Below the pieces are notes generated by a model that did no database searches, was not told where the DNA came from, and worked only from the letters and a program-made list of their open reading frames with translations. The translations under genes were made by a program, and so were the position numbers. Positions 42,827-52,560 of a stretch of 64,000 nt of DNA are shown piece after piece (within the stretch, counting starts at the first letter, position 1; each line of letters opens with the position of its first letter). Source of the stretch: CAWFPR01 sp963817635 (GTDB taxonomy: Bacteria > Acidobacteriota > Vicinamibacteria > Vicinamibacterales > 2-12-FULL-66-21); the NCBI GenBank assembly GCA_963817635.1, contig CAWFPR010000008.1, forward strand, positions 20,842-84,841, in the 5' to 3' direction.

Positions 42827-44731
42827 CTACGCGCTCTTCATCACGCGCGACGCGGGAGCGAGGCGCGGGAGCGCCTCCTCCAGCACACCGCGCGCCTTTG
42901 GCCAGAGCAGTATCGCTTCGATTACCAGCCAGACCTGCAGGATGAGCGACAGCACCGAGACGAGGATCAACGGCCAGTTCGGGTTGTCCTGGAAGAGCCA
43001 GCCGGGGTTGCTGCCGTCGGCGACGAACACCTGGTAGATGAGCGCCCAGGCCGGCACGATCAGCATGAACACCGCCGGGACGATCACGAACCATGTCGGC
43101 AGACGCCTGCGCCAGAGCCAGAAAGCGACGACGAGCAGCGCCAGCCCGGCAAGCAACTGGTTGGTCGCGCCGAAGACCGGCCACAGGATGAGGCCGCCCG
43201 TACCGAGCGTCTCCGCGTTCCACGGCATGCCGGGGCGCGGAAGGATCGCGAGGACGAATGCGGTCAGCACGGCGAACAGCGTCGCGCCGTGCCGGTTGGC
43301 GGTGAGGGCCGTGAGCGGACGCAGCACCGGGATGCTGGCGCCGGCGGCCTCGCTCAGTTCCTGCGTGACGTAGCGTTGCAGCCGCGTCGCGGTATCGAGG
43401 GTCGTCCCGGCGAACGACGCGACCAGCACACCCATCAGCGCAGTCGCCATCGTGTGGTCGATGCGCATCGCCTCGAGGAAGTTCGCCGAACCGACAACGA
43501 ACGCCGCGATCGCGGCGCCGCTCGTGATCGAGTTCCAGTTGCCGTACAACTGGCCCCACAGCTCGGTGCCGGCGACCGCGCCGTGCCGCGCCTCCCAGCC
43601 CAGTCCGATCCCCGCGCCGACCGACAGAATCACCAGCGTCGCCAGGAACCCCTCGGTCAGCATCGAGCCGTAGCCGACGAACTGCGCGTCGGCCTCGTTC
43701 TTCAGCTGCTTGCTGGACGTGCCGCTCGAGACCAGGCAATGGAATCCCGATACGGCGCCGCACGCGATGATCACGAAGAGGAACGGCACGATCGGCGGGG
43801 CGTTCAGCGGATGCAGGTTCAGCGCCGGCGCGACGAGCTGGAGCGGGACGCGGACGTGCGTGACCGGCGCGATCCCGCCCAGGATCGCCGCCGTGAACAG
43901 TCCCACCACGACCAGCCCCAGGCTGCTGATCAACTGGAGGCTGTTGATGTAGTCGCGCGGCTGCAGCAGCGCCCAGACGGGCAGCACGCTTGCCGCGTAG
44001 CAGTACGCCAGCAGGACGGCCACCCAGATCCAGATCGGCCACGCCGCCATCGTCGTGTTGAGCGACTGAATGCTCGCGCCGAGCCCGCCGCCCGTCCATT
44101 CGAGACCCGGGCACCCGGCCCCGAACCACACCGTCGCATACATCAGCGCCAGGGCCGCGGCGCTCGGCCACAGCAGGTTCCGGCCCCGCCGATGCACCTT
44201 CACGCCGATCCAGATCGCGATCGGTATCTGCAGGAACACCGGCAGGATCGCCTCCGGGAACATCCTGAAGACGGTGGCGATCACCCAGCCGAACACCCCG
44301 AGCACCACCCAGAGCGCCAGCAGCAGGACACCGAGGAACAGGAACCGCACGCGGCGGTTCAGGACGCGCCCGGCGATGTCGCCGACCGTCTGGCCGCGAT
44401 TGCGCAGGCTGACGACGAGCGTGCCGAGATCGTGCATGGCGCCGATGAAAATCGAACCCAGCAGGACCCAGACGAGTGCCGGCACCCACCCCCACGTGAT
44501 CGCCAGCGCCGGCCCGACGATCGGCCCCGTTCCGGCAATGCTCGTGAAATGGTGCCCGAACACGATGCTCTTGTTCGTCGGCACGTAGTCGCAGTCGTCG
44601 TTCATCTCCACGCTCGGCACGATCGCGTTCGGGTCGAGCGCAAAGATCCGCCGCGCGAGCCAGCGGCCATAGGTGTGGTAGCCGACGATGAAGGCCAGGC
44701 CGGCGAAGAGGGCAATCGACAGGGCTGCCAT
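42827..44731 (-). CDS. cstA: CstA-family carbon starvation transporter
   Basis: A 634-residue membrane protein of the CstA family, importing peptides and pyruvate in characterised members. The N-terminal signature is clear: DCDYVPTNKSIVFGHHF and then TSIAGTGPIVGPALAITWGW. About 16-17 membrane helices follow, and the SGTSSKQLKNEADAQFVGYG loop is typical. It is somewhat shorter than E. coli CstA (701 residues). No partner small protein (YjiX type) is visible. The upstream DNA on this strand contains the G-rich repeats at 44751-44830. A peptide/pyruvate role fits the peptidase-rich context. Confidence 0.93.
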   Translation of the reverse strand: MAALSIALFAGLAFIVGYHTYGRWLARRIFALDPNAIVPSVEMNDDCDYVPTNKSIVFGHHFTSIAGTGPIVGPALAITWGWVPALVWVLLGSIFIGAMHDLGTLVVSLRNRGQTVGDIAGRVLNRRVRFLFLGVLLLALWVVLGVFGWVIATVFRMFPEAILPVFLQIPIAIWIGVKVHRRGRNLLWPSAAALALMYATVWFGAGCPGLEWTGGGLGASIQSLNTTMAAWPIWIWVAVLLAYCYAASVLPVWALLQPRDYINSLQLISSLGLVVVGLFTAAILGGIAPVTHVRVPLQLVAPALNLHPLNAPPIVPFLFVIIACGAVSGFHCLVSSGTSSKQLKNEADAQFVGYGSMLTEGFLATLVILSVGAGIGLGWEARHGAVAGTELWGQLYGNWNSITSGAAIAAFVVGSANFLEAMRIDHTMATALMGVLVASFAGTTLDTATRLQRYVTQELSEAAGASIPVLRPLTALTANRHGATLFAVLTAFVLAILPRPGMPWNAETLGTGGLILWPVFGATNQLLAGLALLVVAFWLWRRRLPTWFVIVPAVFMLIVPAWALIYQVFVADGSNPGWLFQDNPNWPLILVSVLSLILQVWLVIEAILLWPKARGVLEEALPRLAPASRVMKSA

Positions 44732-44750
44732 GGTGGGTGCCAGTCTACAA

Positions 44751-44830
44751 GGCTCAGGGGGCAGGGCTCAAGGCTCAAGGGGGGCAGGGCTCAGGGGGCA
44801 GGGCTCAAGGCTCAGGGCTCAGGAGGGGGA
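44751..44830. repeat. Short G-rich tandem repeat (GGCTCAGG-type)
   Basis: Irregular repeats of GGCTCAGGG/GGCTCAAGG with runs of up to six G fill 80 bases just upstream of cstA. The runs of three or more G could form a quadruplex on this strand. A C-rich tract (44911-44936) lies further right before the next gene. No gene is supported between 44732 and 44939. Confidence 0.6.
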
Positions 44831-44939
44831 GCACGGGCATAATACGGGCTCGGACATAGCTAAAGGGAGATGCGAGTGTGGTTAACTGTTTATCCTTGGG
44901 GTCCCCCGTCCCCGCCGCCCCGCCCCCCTCCCCTCCCCT

Positions 44940-45373
44940 ATGTACCGCCGTGACTATATCCTGCGCATCATCGAGCGTTTTGGACGCATGCTCCTGGCAC
45001 TCCGCGACCGGATTCTGCGCCGGGAGGCGGTGCCCCGGAAGTGATTTCGAATATCTCCGAGATGGCGCGGGAGGCGGGGATCGACATGGACATCGCCCGC
45101 CGGCTGGATCCGGACTCGCTGCTGATCTGGCTGGCCCCCGGCCACGACGTCGATCAGCCGAGGCTCTGGCTGGTCGGCGAGCTGCTGTATCTCATCGGCG
45201 CGCAGGCGATGATTGAAGGCACGGGCGACGGAACCGGCGACCTGCGCCGGGCGTTGGCCGTTTTCCGCCGATTGCCCGCCGACTGGAAGCCATCGGAGGG
45301 GTTCGCGACAGCCGGGGAGCGAGGGGACGAGGTCGAGGATTCTGCTCCAGCCGAAACCCGAGTGCCCTCCTGA
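44940..45373 (+). CDS. DUF6483-like hypothetical protein, frameshifted
   Basis: About 144 residues after repair. It starts MYRRDYILRIIERFGRMLLA, an N-terminal pattern I associate with DUF6483 proteins of Acidobacteriota and Firmicutes, and after a break near 45034 continues EVISNISEMAREAGIDMDIA, RRLDPDSLLIWLAP and RRALAVFRRLPADW. A single missing base around GTGCCCCGGAA reconciles the frames. It looks like a small helical protein with TPR-like character; function is unknown. The ATG has no classical RBS and follows a long pyrimidine-rich tract. Confidence 0.6.
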
Positions 45374-45453
45374 GCCCGAGCCTGGAGCCGCTGAGCGCTC
45401 CGGTGAGCCGTCGTGGTATGATCCGCTCCCGGGCCCGAAGCTCCCAACTCATC

Positions 45454-46449
45454 ATGATGCATGGCTTCCGGCGAGCGAGCCTCCTCGCCTGCGTCGGCCT
45501 TCTCGCGCTGGGGAACAACGGACGGATCTCCGGCCAGGCGCCGATGTCCGGCAATCCCATCCTGGCGGGCTGGTACGCTGATCCCGAAGCGCACGTCTTC
45601 GGGGATCGCTACTGGATCTATCCGACCTACTCGGCGCCGTACGACCAGCAGACGTTCCTCGACGCGTTCTCGTCAACCGACCTGATCACCTGGACGAAGC
45701 ACCCGCGCGTGCTCGACATCTCCGCCGTCACCTGGGCCAGGCGCGCGGTGTGGGCCCCGTCCATCGTCGAGAAGGACGGCTGGTACTACCTGTTCTTCGG
45801 CGCGAACGACATCCAGAACGACCAGCAGATCGGCGGCATCGGCGTCGCGCGCGCGCGCCGCCCCGAGGGGCCGTTCGAGGACTATCTCGGCCGGCCGCTG
45901 ATCGATCGATTCCACAACGGCGCCCAGCCGATCGACCAGGCGGTGTTCAAGGACGTCGATGGCGCCTACTACATCGCGTACGGCGGCTGGCGTCACTGCA
46001 ACATCGCGCGGCTGAACGGCGACTTCACCGGCTTCGTGCCGTTTCCCGACGGCACGACCTTCAAGGAGATCACACCCGAAGGCTACGTCGAAGGGGCCTT
46101 CATGCTGATAAAGGACGGCAAGTACTACTTCATGTGGTCGGAGGGCGGCTGGACCGGACCGAACTACGCTGTCGCCTATGCGGTCGGGACGACGCCCTTC
46201 GGGCCATTCACGCGCGTGGGGAAGATTCTGCAGCAGGACCCGTCGGTCGCGACCGGCGCGGGTCACCATTCCATCCTGCACGCGCCCGGCTCGGAAAAAT
46301 GGTACATCGTCTATCACCGGCGTCCGCTGGGCGACACCGATCGCAACCACCGCGTGGTCTGCATCGACGAGCTGCGATTCGCCGCGGACGGATCGATCGT
46401 CCCGGTGGTGATCACGCAAACGGGCGTGCCGCGCGAGCCGGTGCGCTGA
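45454..46449 (+). CDS. Exported GH43-family glycoside hydrolase
   Basis: A five-bladed beta-propeller enzyme, about 331 residues from the ATG at 45454, which opens a signal peptide (MMHGFRRASLLACVGLLALG). GH43 catalytic positions are visible: Asp in YADPEAHVFG (general base), Asp in PIDQAVFKDVDG (pKa modulator) and Glu in YVEGAFMLIKDGKYY (general acid). GH43 enzymes cleave arabinan, xylan side chains or beta-galactans; the exact substrate cannot be read. It is followed 11 bases later by the clan GH-A hydrolase gene and probably shares its transcript. Confidence 0.88.
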   Translation: MMHGFRRASLLACVGLLALGNNGRISGQAPMSGNPILAGWYADPEAHVFGDRYWIYPTYSAPYDQQTFLDAFSSTDLITWTKHPRVLDISAVTWARRAVWAPSIVEKDGWYYLFFGANDIQNDQQIGGIGVARARRPEGPFEDYLGRPLIDRFHNGAQPIDQAVFKDVDGAYYIAYGGWRHCNIARLNGDFTGFVPFPDGTTFKEITPEGYVEGAFMLIKDGKYYFMWSEGGWTGPNYAVAYAVGTTPFGPFTRVGKILQQDPSVATGAGHHSILHAPGSEKWYIVYHRRPLGDTDRNHRVVCIDELRFAADGSIVPVVITQTGVPREPVR

Positions 46450-46459
46450 GGACGCCAAC

Positions 46460-49400
46460 GTGACCGACGTTACCCGCAGGACATTTCTGTCGGCAACGAG
46501 CCGGGGCACTCTCGCGTGGCCCGTCGTGCGTCATCTCGACCTTGCCTGGAGCGCGCCCGCCGGCCAGCCGGAGCCGCGCGCGATCGTCACGTTCGACGAG
46601 CCGGGGTTTCCCACCGTCGATGCCGCGCCCCTTCGCGGCGTTCCCGGCGCGCGCGCGACGGCGAGCGTGGCCGAACTGATCGAGGCGCTGCGCCCGGGGG
46701 CGCTGCTCGTCTGGCGTCACGGGTCGACGTTCCCGGCCGACGCGTGGGCCGGTATTTTCACGTTCCTGGACGAGGGCGGCGCGCTGCTCTACGGCGGCGG
46801 CGAGCCCTGGACGCGGCCGGTGACCGGCGCGCCTGGGAGCCGGCGTATCGAGCCGCGAACTGTCGCGCAGTTGCAGGCGCTCAGGCTGAACCAGTCGTAC
46901 CGGGTCGAGGCCGCTGGAGCGGCGCTGCGCCGCGTCGGCGCGCCCGACGCGGCGGCCCGGGTGCTTCCCACCGGCGCGTGGGTGGCCGCGCTCGAGCCCC
47001 GGTTCACCGAGACCCAGGACTTTCCGTCCGAATCCGGTTCGCCCGGCGCCCGCGACGCGCTGCTGCGTCCTCTGGCGTACGCGCACGTTCCCGGCGCAGA
47101 TCCGCGGCTGCCGATTGCCGCCGTGGCCTTCGCGATCGATCGCCTGCGCGGGCCGTTTGCCGGCGGGCGCTGGGTGTTCTGGCTCGCCTCCACTCCCGCC
47201 GAGGACGATGAATGGGCGTGGCTGCTGGCCGAGGCCATGCGGGCGCCGGTGGACCTTCGCGTCGATCCGACGTTCGGCTGCTTTCACGACGGTGAACGCC
47301 CGTCGCTCATCCTGCGCGCGCACCGTCCGCGCGCGACCGGCGCGCTGACGGTCAGCTGCGCGATCACGATTGACGGCCCCGGCGCCCCGCGACGCGTACC
47401 GTCCGTGGATCTGAGCGTGGGAGAACATGGCACGGCTCGCGTGGGCCTGTCGGGTTCGTTTCGTCCCGGTCTTCACCGGGTCACGGTCGACGCCGGGCCG
47501 CTTGGCCGCGCCACGACCGGCTTCTGGATCTTCGACGAAGCGCTCTTCGCGTCGGGTGAGGCGCTCACCTTCGACCGCTACACGCTTCGGCGCAACGGCC
47601 TCCCCGAACCGGTGGTCGGCACGACGACGATGTCGTCGACCGTTCACCGCGACTTCCTGTTCGAGCCGAACGCCGCCGCGTGGGACGACGGGTTCGCGGA
47701 AATCGCCTCGCTGCACCTGAACATGATTCGCACCGGGCTGTGGTCCGGCTGGCGCAAGATCACCGTGGACGCCAACGTCGTCGACGAAGCCGTGCTCCGC
47801 GCGATGGAGGCGTTCTACCTGACGGCACGCAAACACGCACTTCCGGTCATCTTCACGCTGTTCGCGTTCGTGCCGGAGGACTTCGGCTCAGGCGATCCGT
47901 ATTTCGCCCCGCGGGCACTCGAAGGCCAGCGCGCTTTCGTGTCGGCGATCTCGCGCCGGATGGCGCCCGCGCGACAGATCATCTGGGATCTCATCAACGA
48001 GCCGTCTTTCGCTTCTCCGCGTGATCTCTGGTCGCTGCGGCCCGTGCGCACACCGGACGAACGCCGCGCGTTTCTCTCGTGGCTGGCGGCGCGGTATCAG
48101 GCGCCGGACGCGCCCCGGCGCGTGGCAGGACGTGGTCCGGCGGCGGTGGCGCCTGCGTCCCGATGAGCCAATCGGCCTGCCCGCCAACGAAGACTTCACC
48201 GATGTCTGGGTGATGGGCGCGCGCCGGCCGTATCGCGCGCTCGACTACGCGCTGTTTGCGCAGGACCGGTTCGAGCGCTGGATCGGCGAGATGCGGTCGG
48301 CGATCCGGGAGGGCGGATCGGGTACGCCGATCACGGTGGGGCAGGACGAAGCCGGCCTCGGCACGAGCCCGGCGCCGCTCTTCCACCACGCGGCGGTGGA
48401 CTTCACTTCGATGCATACGTGGTGGAACACCGACGCGCTCCTGTGGGACGGCCTGGCGTCGAAGGGCAGCGGCACGCCGCTGCTCGTGAGCGAAACCGGC
48501 ATCATGCAGCGCCAGTTGCCGTCCGGCGAGGCCGTTCGTTCGCCTGACGATTTCGCCGCGATCCTCTCGCGCAAGATCGGATACGCGTTCGCCTCCGGCG
48601 CCTTCGGGGTCATCCAGTGGTGCTACGAGACGAACCCGTTCATCAACTCCGACAACGAGGCGGCCATTGGACTGAAGCGGGTGGACGGAAGCGTCAAGCC
48701 CGAACACGGCGTGCTGGCTGCGGCGGCGGCGTTCGTCGTGCGCAACCGCGCACGCTTCGACGGGTACGTCCCGCCCGAGATCGCGGTCATCGTGCCGACC
48801 GCCGAGCAGTTGTCGCCGCGCAGCCTCGCGGCGCTGTCCGTGCGCGCGACGGTTCGCGCGTTCTACGAGGAGCTTGGCCTCCGCCTGCGGGCGGTTGCCG
48901 ATCACCGCGCCGCCCGCGACCTCGGGCAGCCTCGGGTGATCGTCCTGCCAGCGTGCCGTTCCGTGTCGGACGAGGGCTGGCAGGCGATCGCCGGCGCTGT
49001 CGAGCGTGGCGCGACACTGATTTGCTCCGGCTGGTTCGAGACCGACGATGCGGGCCTGCCGGCGGGACGGCTGGGAGCAGGGTCGCGACCGCTCCGGATG
49101 GTCGAAGCGATGCCGGGCCTGGATGGCGGGCCAGCCACCGTGTTTCGTTTTCCCGGGACGACGCCGGAGTCCTGGTATGCGGCGGCCGCTTCCGCCCCGC
49201 GGCGGATCGCGCGCGGAGCGGGCGCCATCGTCCATCACCCGCTGCCGATCGAATGGGCGGAGCCTACGCCGGCGCTCGCGCGCTTCTACGAGTCGGCGAT
49301 GAAGGGACTGGAGGTCGGGCGCGACGTCGAGCTGGAGGGTGCCGGTGCCGGTCTGCTCGTCGTCACGATTCCGTTCCACGACGCATGGCTGCTCGTCGGG

Positions 49401-49541
49401 ATCAACGAATCATCGGCGCCCAGCCGGGTCGTGGCGCGCCGGCGCGGCGCCGACCCACGCGTCAGCTTCGACGTGCCCGCGGGCCGGGCGCGCATGGCGC
49501 TGATCGATCCCGCGGCCTGGACCGTGCTGGACGTGTCGTAG
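46460..49541 (+). CDS. Tat-exported clan GH-A glycoside hydrolase (GH42/GH5-like multidomain), frameshifted
   Basis: About 1026 residues after repair. A twin-arginine leader (TRRTFLSATSRGTLAW) is followed by beta domains, then a (beta/alpha)8 barrel with the acid/base Glu514 in WDLINEPSF and a nucleophile Glu near 678 in LLVSETGIM, the clan GH-A pair. The C-terminal part (EIAVIVPTAEQLSPRSLAAL onward) resembles the trimerisation/flavodoxin-like domain of GH42 beta-galactosidases. The frame breaks between 48107 and 48122: RYQAP then AWQDVV in +1; one extra base, possibly in CCGGAC, explains it. Probably a beta-galactosidase- or beta-mannosidase-like enzyme. Confidence 0.7.
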
Positions 49542-49564
49542 CCCGCGGGCATGCCCGATGCCGG

Positions 49565-52198
49565 TCAGCGCACCGTGAACTCGCCCCTGAGGCGGATGTC
49601 CTTCGACGAGGCGCCAATCATCACGCGGAACGTGCCGGGCTCGACGACCGGGTGCATGCCGGCGTCGAGCATGCGCAGTTCGGCAGGTCCCAGCCGGAAC
49701 GTGATGTCTCTCGACTCGCCCGGCGCCAGCGCGATGCGGTGGAAACCTCGCAGCTCCATCACAGGCTGTGCGACCGAGGTCAGCTCGTCGCGGATGTAGA
49801 GCTGCACGACTTCGTCGCCAGCGCGCGCGCCGGTGTTGCGCACGGTGCAGCGAACGGTGACCGTGCCGGCGGCGTCGATCGTCGCGGGTTCAATCCGAAG
49901 TGCCGAGTACTCGAAGGTCGTGTAGCTCAGCCCGAATCCGAACGGAAAGAGCGGCATGCCCGTCAGGTCCACGTAGTCGTCGCCGCGGCCGGTCGGTTTG
50001 TGATCGTAGGAGAGCGGCAGCTGGCCTTCCGCCATCGGGAAGGTGATCGGCAGGCGGCCCGACGGATTCGCATCGCCGAACAGGATGTCGGCCAGCGCCG
50101 GCCCACCCTGTTCGCCGGGATACCACGCGTCCAAGCACGGCGTCCGACGCGATCGATCCACGGCGACATCGTGATGGCGCTGCCGCCGACGAGCACGACG
50201 ATCACGGGCGTGCCCGTCGCGGCGACCGCCCGAATCAGTTCTTCCTGCCGTCCGGGAAGGCCAAGCGACGCGCGATCGCGAAACTCGCCTTCTTCGATTC
50301 CCGCGACGACGATGGCCGCGTCGCTTGTCCTTCGCCAGCGCGACCGCCTCGGCGATCTGCCGGTCGCTCTCGTCCACGACGCCGCCGTCCCACAGCAGCT
50401 TCAGGCGGGCGTTGCCCGTGGCCTCGAAGTACTCCAGGCGCACCTGATGTGACGAGCCCGCTGCCCACGCGATGTCGGCGATGCGTGTGCCGTACGACTG
50501 CTTCTTCCAGTTGTCGATGACGAGCCGGCCGTCGAGATACAGGCGGTAGCCGTCATTGCCTTCGATCCCGATCCTGCGGACGCCGTCCGGCGGCGCGACG
50601 ATCGAGCCCGTCCACCGCGCGGAGTACCAGTCGAACGGAATGCCCCGTCCAGGCGAATTGAGCGTCCAGCGGAAGTCGATGCTGGCGTCGCGGCGCACGA
50701 GCCGGGGCGTGCCCGTCAGCGTGATGTCGTCGAAGTATTCGCCGCGAAGGCCGGTCGCCGCGTCTGCCGGGTCCGGGGATCGCAGGAACCCGGACGGAAC
50801 GACCGTCATCGAACGCGTGACCCGTCCCGGGCCTGGGAGGAAGCGCAGGCGTGCCGCGGGCGCGAGTGTCTGCCTGATCCCGTCGAGGATTCCGATGGGA
50901 TGCACGCCCGCGGCACTGTAACCGCCGAGCCGGGCCTCGACGGCGTCGGCTCCGATCACCGCGAGGGACGCGATCGATTTCGACAGCGGCAGCCGCTGCC
51001 GCTCGTTTCTGAGCAGCACGATCGACTGTGTCGCCGCGTCGCGCGCGAGGGCCAGGTGATCGGCGTGACCGTTCCACCGCCCGGCCTCGGCCGGATCGAC
51101 GTACGGCCGCTCGAAGAGTCCCAGCTCGAACTTGGCTCGCAGCACGCGCGCGACCGCCTGGTCGATGACCGCCGGAGGAATCAGGCCGCGCTGAAACGCG
51201 GCGAGGTACGGCCGCTGCTGGCCGTAGGACGACTGGAATACGACGTCGAGCCCGGCGGCAAAGGCATGGGCGGCGGCGGTGGGGGTGTCCGGCTCGGTCA
51301 TGTGCAGCACCGTCGCTCCGCCGGTCGCGGCCGCATCGGAAATCACGAAGCCCTCGAAGCCCCACTGGACCTTCAGGATGTCGGTGAGCAGGTGGTGGTT
51401 CTGCGTGGCGGGGGAACCGTCCACCGAGTTGTAGGCCGTCATCACCGAGCGGGCGCCGGCCTCGCGTATCGCCGCCTCGAACGGCGGAAAGTAGCGCTCC
51501 GCCAGCCGGCGTTCGCTGAACTCGATCGGGTAACTGTCGCGCCCGCCCTCTCCGACGTTGGCCACGAAGTGCTTTGGCGTCGTGATGATGCCGGCGCGCT
51601 CGAAGGCACCGACGAAGGCCCTGGCCATCGCCGACGCCAGAAAGGGATCCTCGCCGTAGGTTTCCTCGACGCGTCCCCAGCGCACGTCGTCTGCGATGTT
51701 GACGACCGGGGAGAGGACCTGGCGGATGCCGCGGCTGCCGGTCTCGCGCGCGGCGGCCGCCGCGACGCGCGCCACCAGCGCGGGGTCCCACGTGGCCGCG
51801 AGCGCAATCGCCTGGGGGAACATCGTCGCGCCATCGCGCGCGAGGCCGTGCACGGCCTCGTCGAACGGAATAATCGGGATACCGAGACGCGTGGATTCGA
51901 CGAAGTAGCGCTGAATCGCGTTGATCCGCTCGGCGTGCGCAGTGGCGCCCGGAAGGTCGCCCGGCGAAATCTGCAGGCCGAAGATCCCGTGGGAATAGTC
52001 GTCGGCCGGGTCGTCGAGGTTGCCGGGAATCATGAAGAGCTGCCAGAACTTCTCTTCGAGCGTCATCCGTCCGAGCAGGTCCTGGACGCGGACGGCGACC
52101 GGGAGGCTGGCGTTGCGATACGCCGGCGTCCCCTGTGGCGCCAGCCCGGCGGCCAGCGCCGCGACGAAGGGCACGAACAGCAGGCGATATCGCCTCAT
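49565..52198 (-). CDS. Exported GH3 beta-glucosidase with PA14 insert, locally frameshifted
   Basis: About 876 residues after repair; start set at the ATG at 52198, which opens a signal peptide (RLLFVPFVAALAAG). GH3 barrel with KHFVANVGEG, the nucleophile Asp in GFVISDAAATGG, and the second alpha/beta domain. A PA14-type carbohydrate-binding insert (GLRGEYFDDITL, GIEGNDGYRLYLDG) sits between the halves and a fibronectin-III-like domain ends the protein. Between 50129 and 50330 the frame is wrong, although an open frame passes through by chance: extra bases near 50327-50330, 50142-50145 and 50129-50132, each at GTCC (minus-strand GGAC), restore DAAIVVAGIEEGEFRDRASL and DAVLDAWYPGEQGG. Confidence 0.82.
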   Translation of the reverse strand: MRRYRLLFVPFVAALAAGLAPQGTPAYRNASLPVAVRVQDLLGRMTLEEKFWQLFMIPGNLDDPADDYSHGIFGLQISPGDLPGATAHAERINAIQRYFVESTRLGIPIIPFDEAVHGLARDGATMFPQAIALAATWDPALVARVAAAAARETGSRGIRQVLSPVVNIADDVRWGRVEETYGEDPFLASAMARAFVGAFERAGIITTPKHFVANVGEGGRDSYPIEFSERRLAERYFPPFEAAIREAGARSVMTAYNSVDGSPATQNHHLLTDILKVQWGFEGFVISDAAATGGATVLHMTEPDTPTAAAHAFAAGLDVVFQSSYGQQRPYLAAFQRGLIPPAVIDQAVARVLRAKFELGLFERPYVDPAEAGRWNGHADHLALARDAATQSIVLLRNERQRLPLSKSIASLAVIGADAVEARLGGYSAAGVHPIGILDGIRQTLAPAARLRFLPGPGRVTRSMTVVPSGFLRSPDPADAATGLRGEYFDDITLTGTPRLVRRDASIDFRWTLNSPGRGIPFDWYSARWTGSIVAPPDGVRRIGIEGNDGYRLYLDGRLVIDNWKKQSYGTRIADIAWAAGSSHQVRLEYFEATGNARLKLLWDGGVVDESDRQIAEAVALAKDKRRGHRRRGNRRRRVSRSRVAWPSRTAGRTDSGGRRDGHARDRRARRRQRHHDVAVDRSRRTPCLDAWYPGEQGGPALADILFGDANPSGRLPITFPMAEGQLPLSYDHKPTGRGDDYVDLTGMPLFPFGFGLSYTTFEYSALRIEPATIDAAGTVTVRCTVRNTGARAGDEVVQLYIRDELTSVAQPVMELRGFHRIALAPGESRDITFRLGPAELRMLDAGMHPVVEPGTFRVMIGASSKDIRLRGEFTVR

Positions 52199-52320
52199 GC
52201 CGCACATTGTAGCTGTCCGGCCGGAGCGATCCTCTGTGAAGCGATTTGTTTCAGCCAGGTCTGACCACCCGGGGTGTAACCAATGGCGCGCCTCGTGCAT
52301 CCTGTTCAGTAGAGGAATCC

Positions 52321-52503
52321 ATGCCACTCTTCGAATACACCTGCGGCAAGTGCGGACATCAGTTCGAGGCGCTCGTGCTGGGCAGCCGGCGCGCGGCGTG
52401 CCCCAGGTGCGCCTCCGAGGAACTCGAGAAACGCCACTCGACCTTCGGCGCCCGCAGCTCGTCTGGATCGACCGGTCCGGCGGCGGCGCCGCGCTTTACT
52501 TGA
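52321..52503 (+). CDS. FmdB-family zinc-ribbon protein
   Basis: A 60-residue protein beginning MPLFEYTCGKCGHQFEALVL and CPRCASEELEKRHSTF, the FmdB/Rubrerythrin-like CxxC...CxxC zinc ribbon. A Ser/Gly/Ala tail of about 15 residues follows. Such proteins are annotated as regulatory but without a proven role. The GAGGAA before the ATG at 52321 defines the start. It lies between the divergent GH3 gene and the convergent lipoprotein gene. Confidence 0.85.
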   Translation: MPLFEYTCGKCGHQFEALVLGSRRAACPRCASEELEKRHSTFGARSSSGSTGPAAAPRFT

Positions 52504-52560
52504 GGGTCTGGCCGCGGGCCGGGTGCCTGCTGAGGGGTTGTCGGTCGTCCGCCGTGTCGT

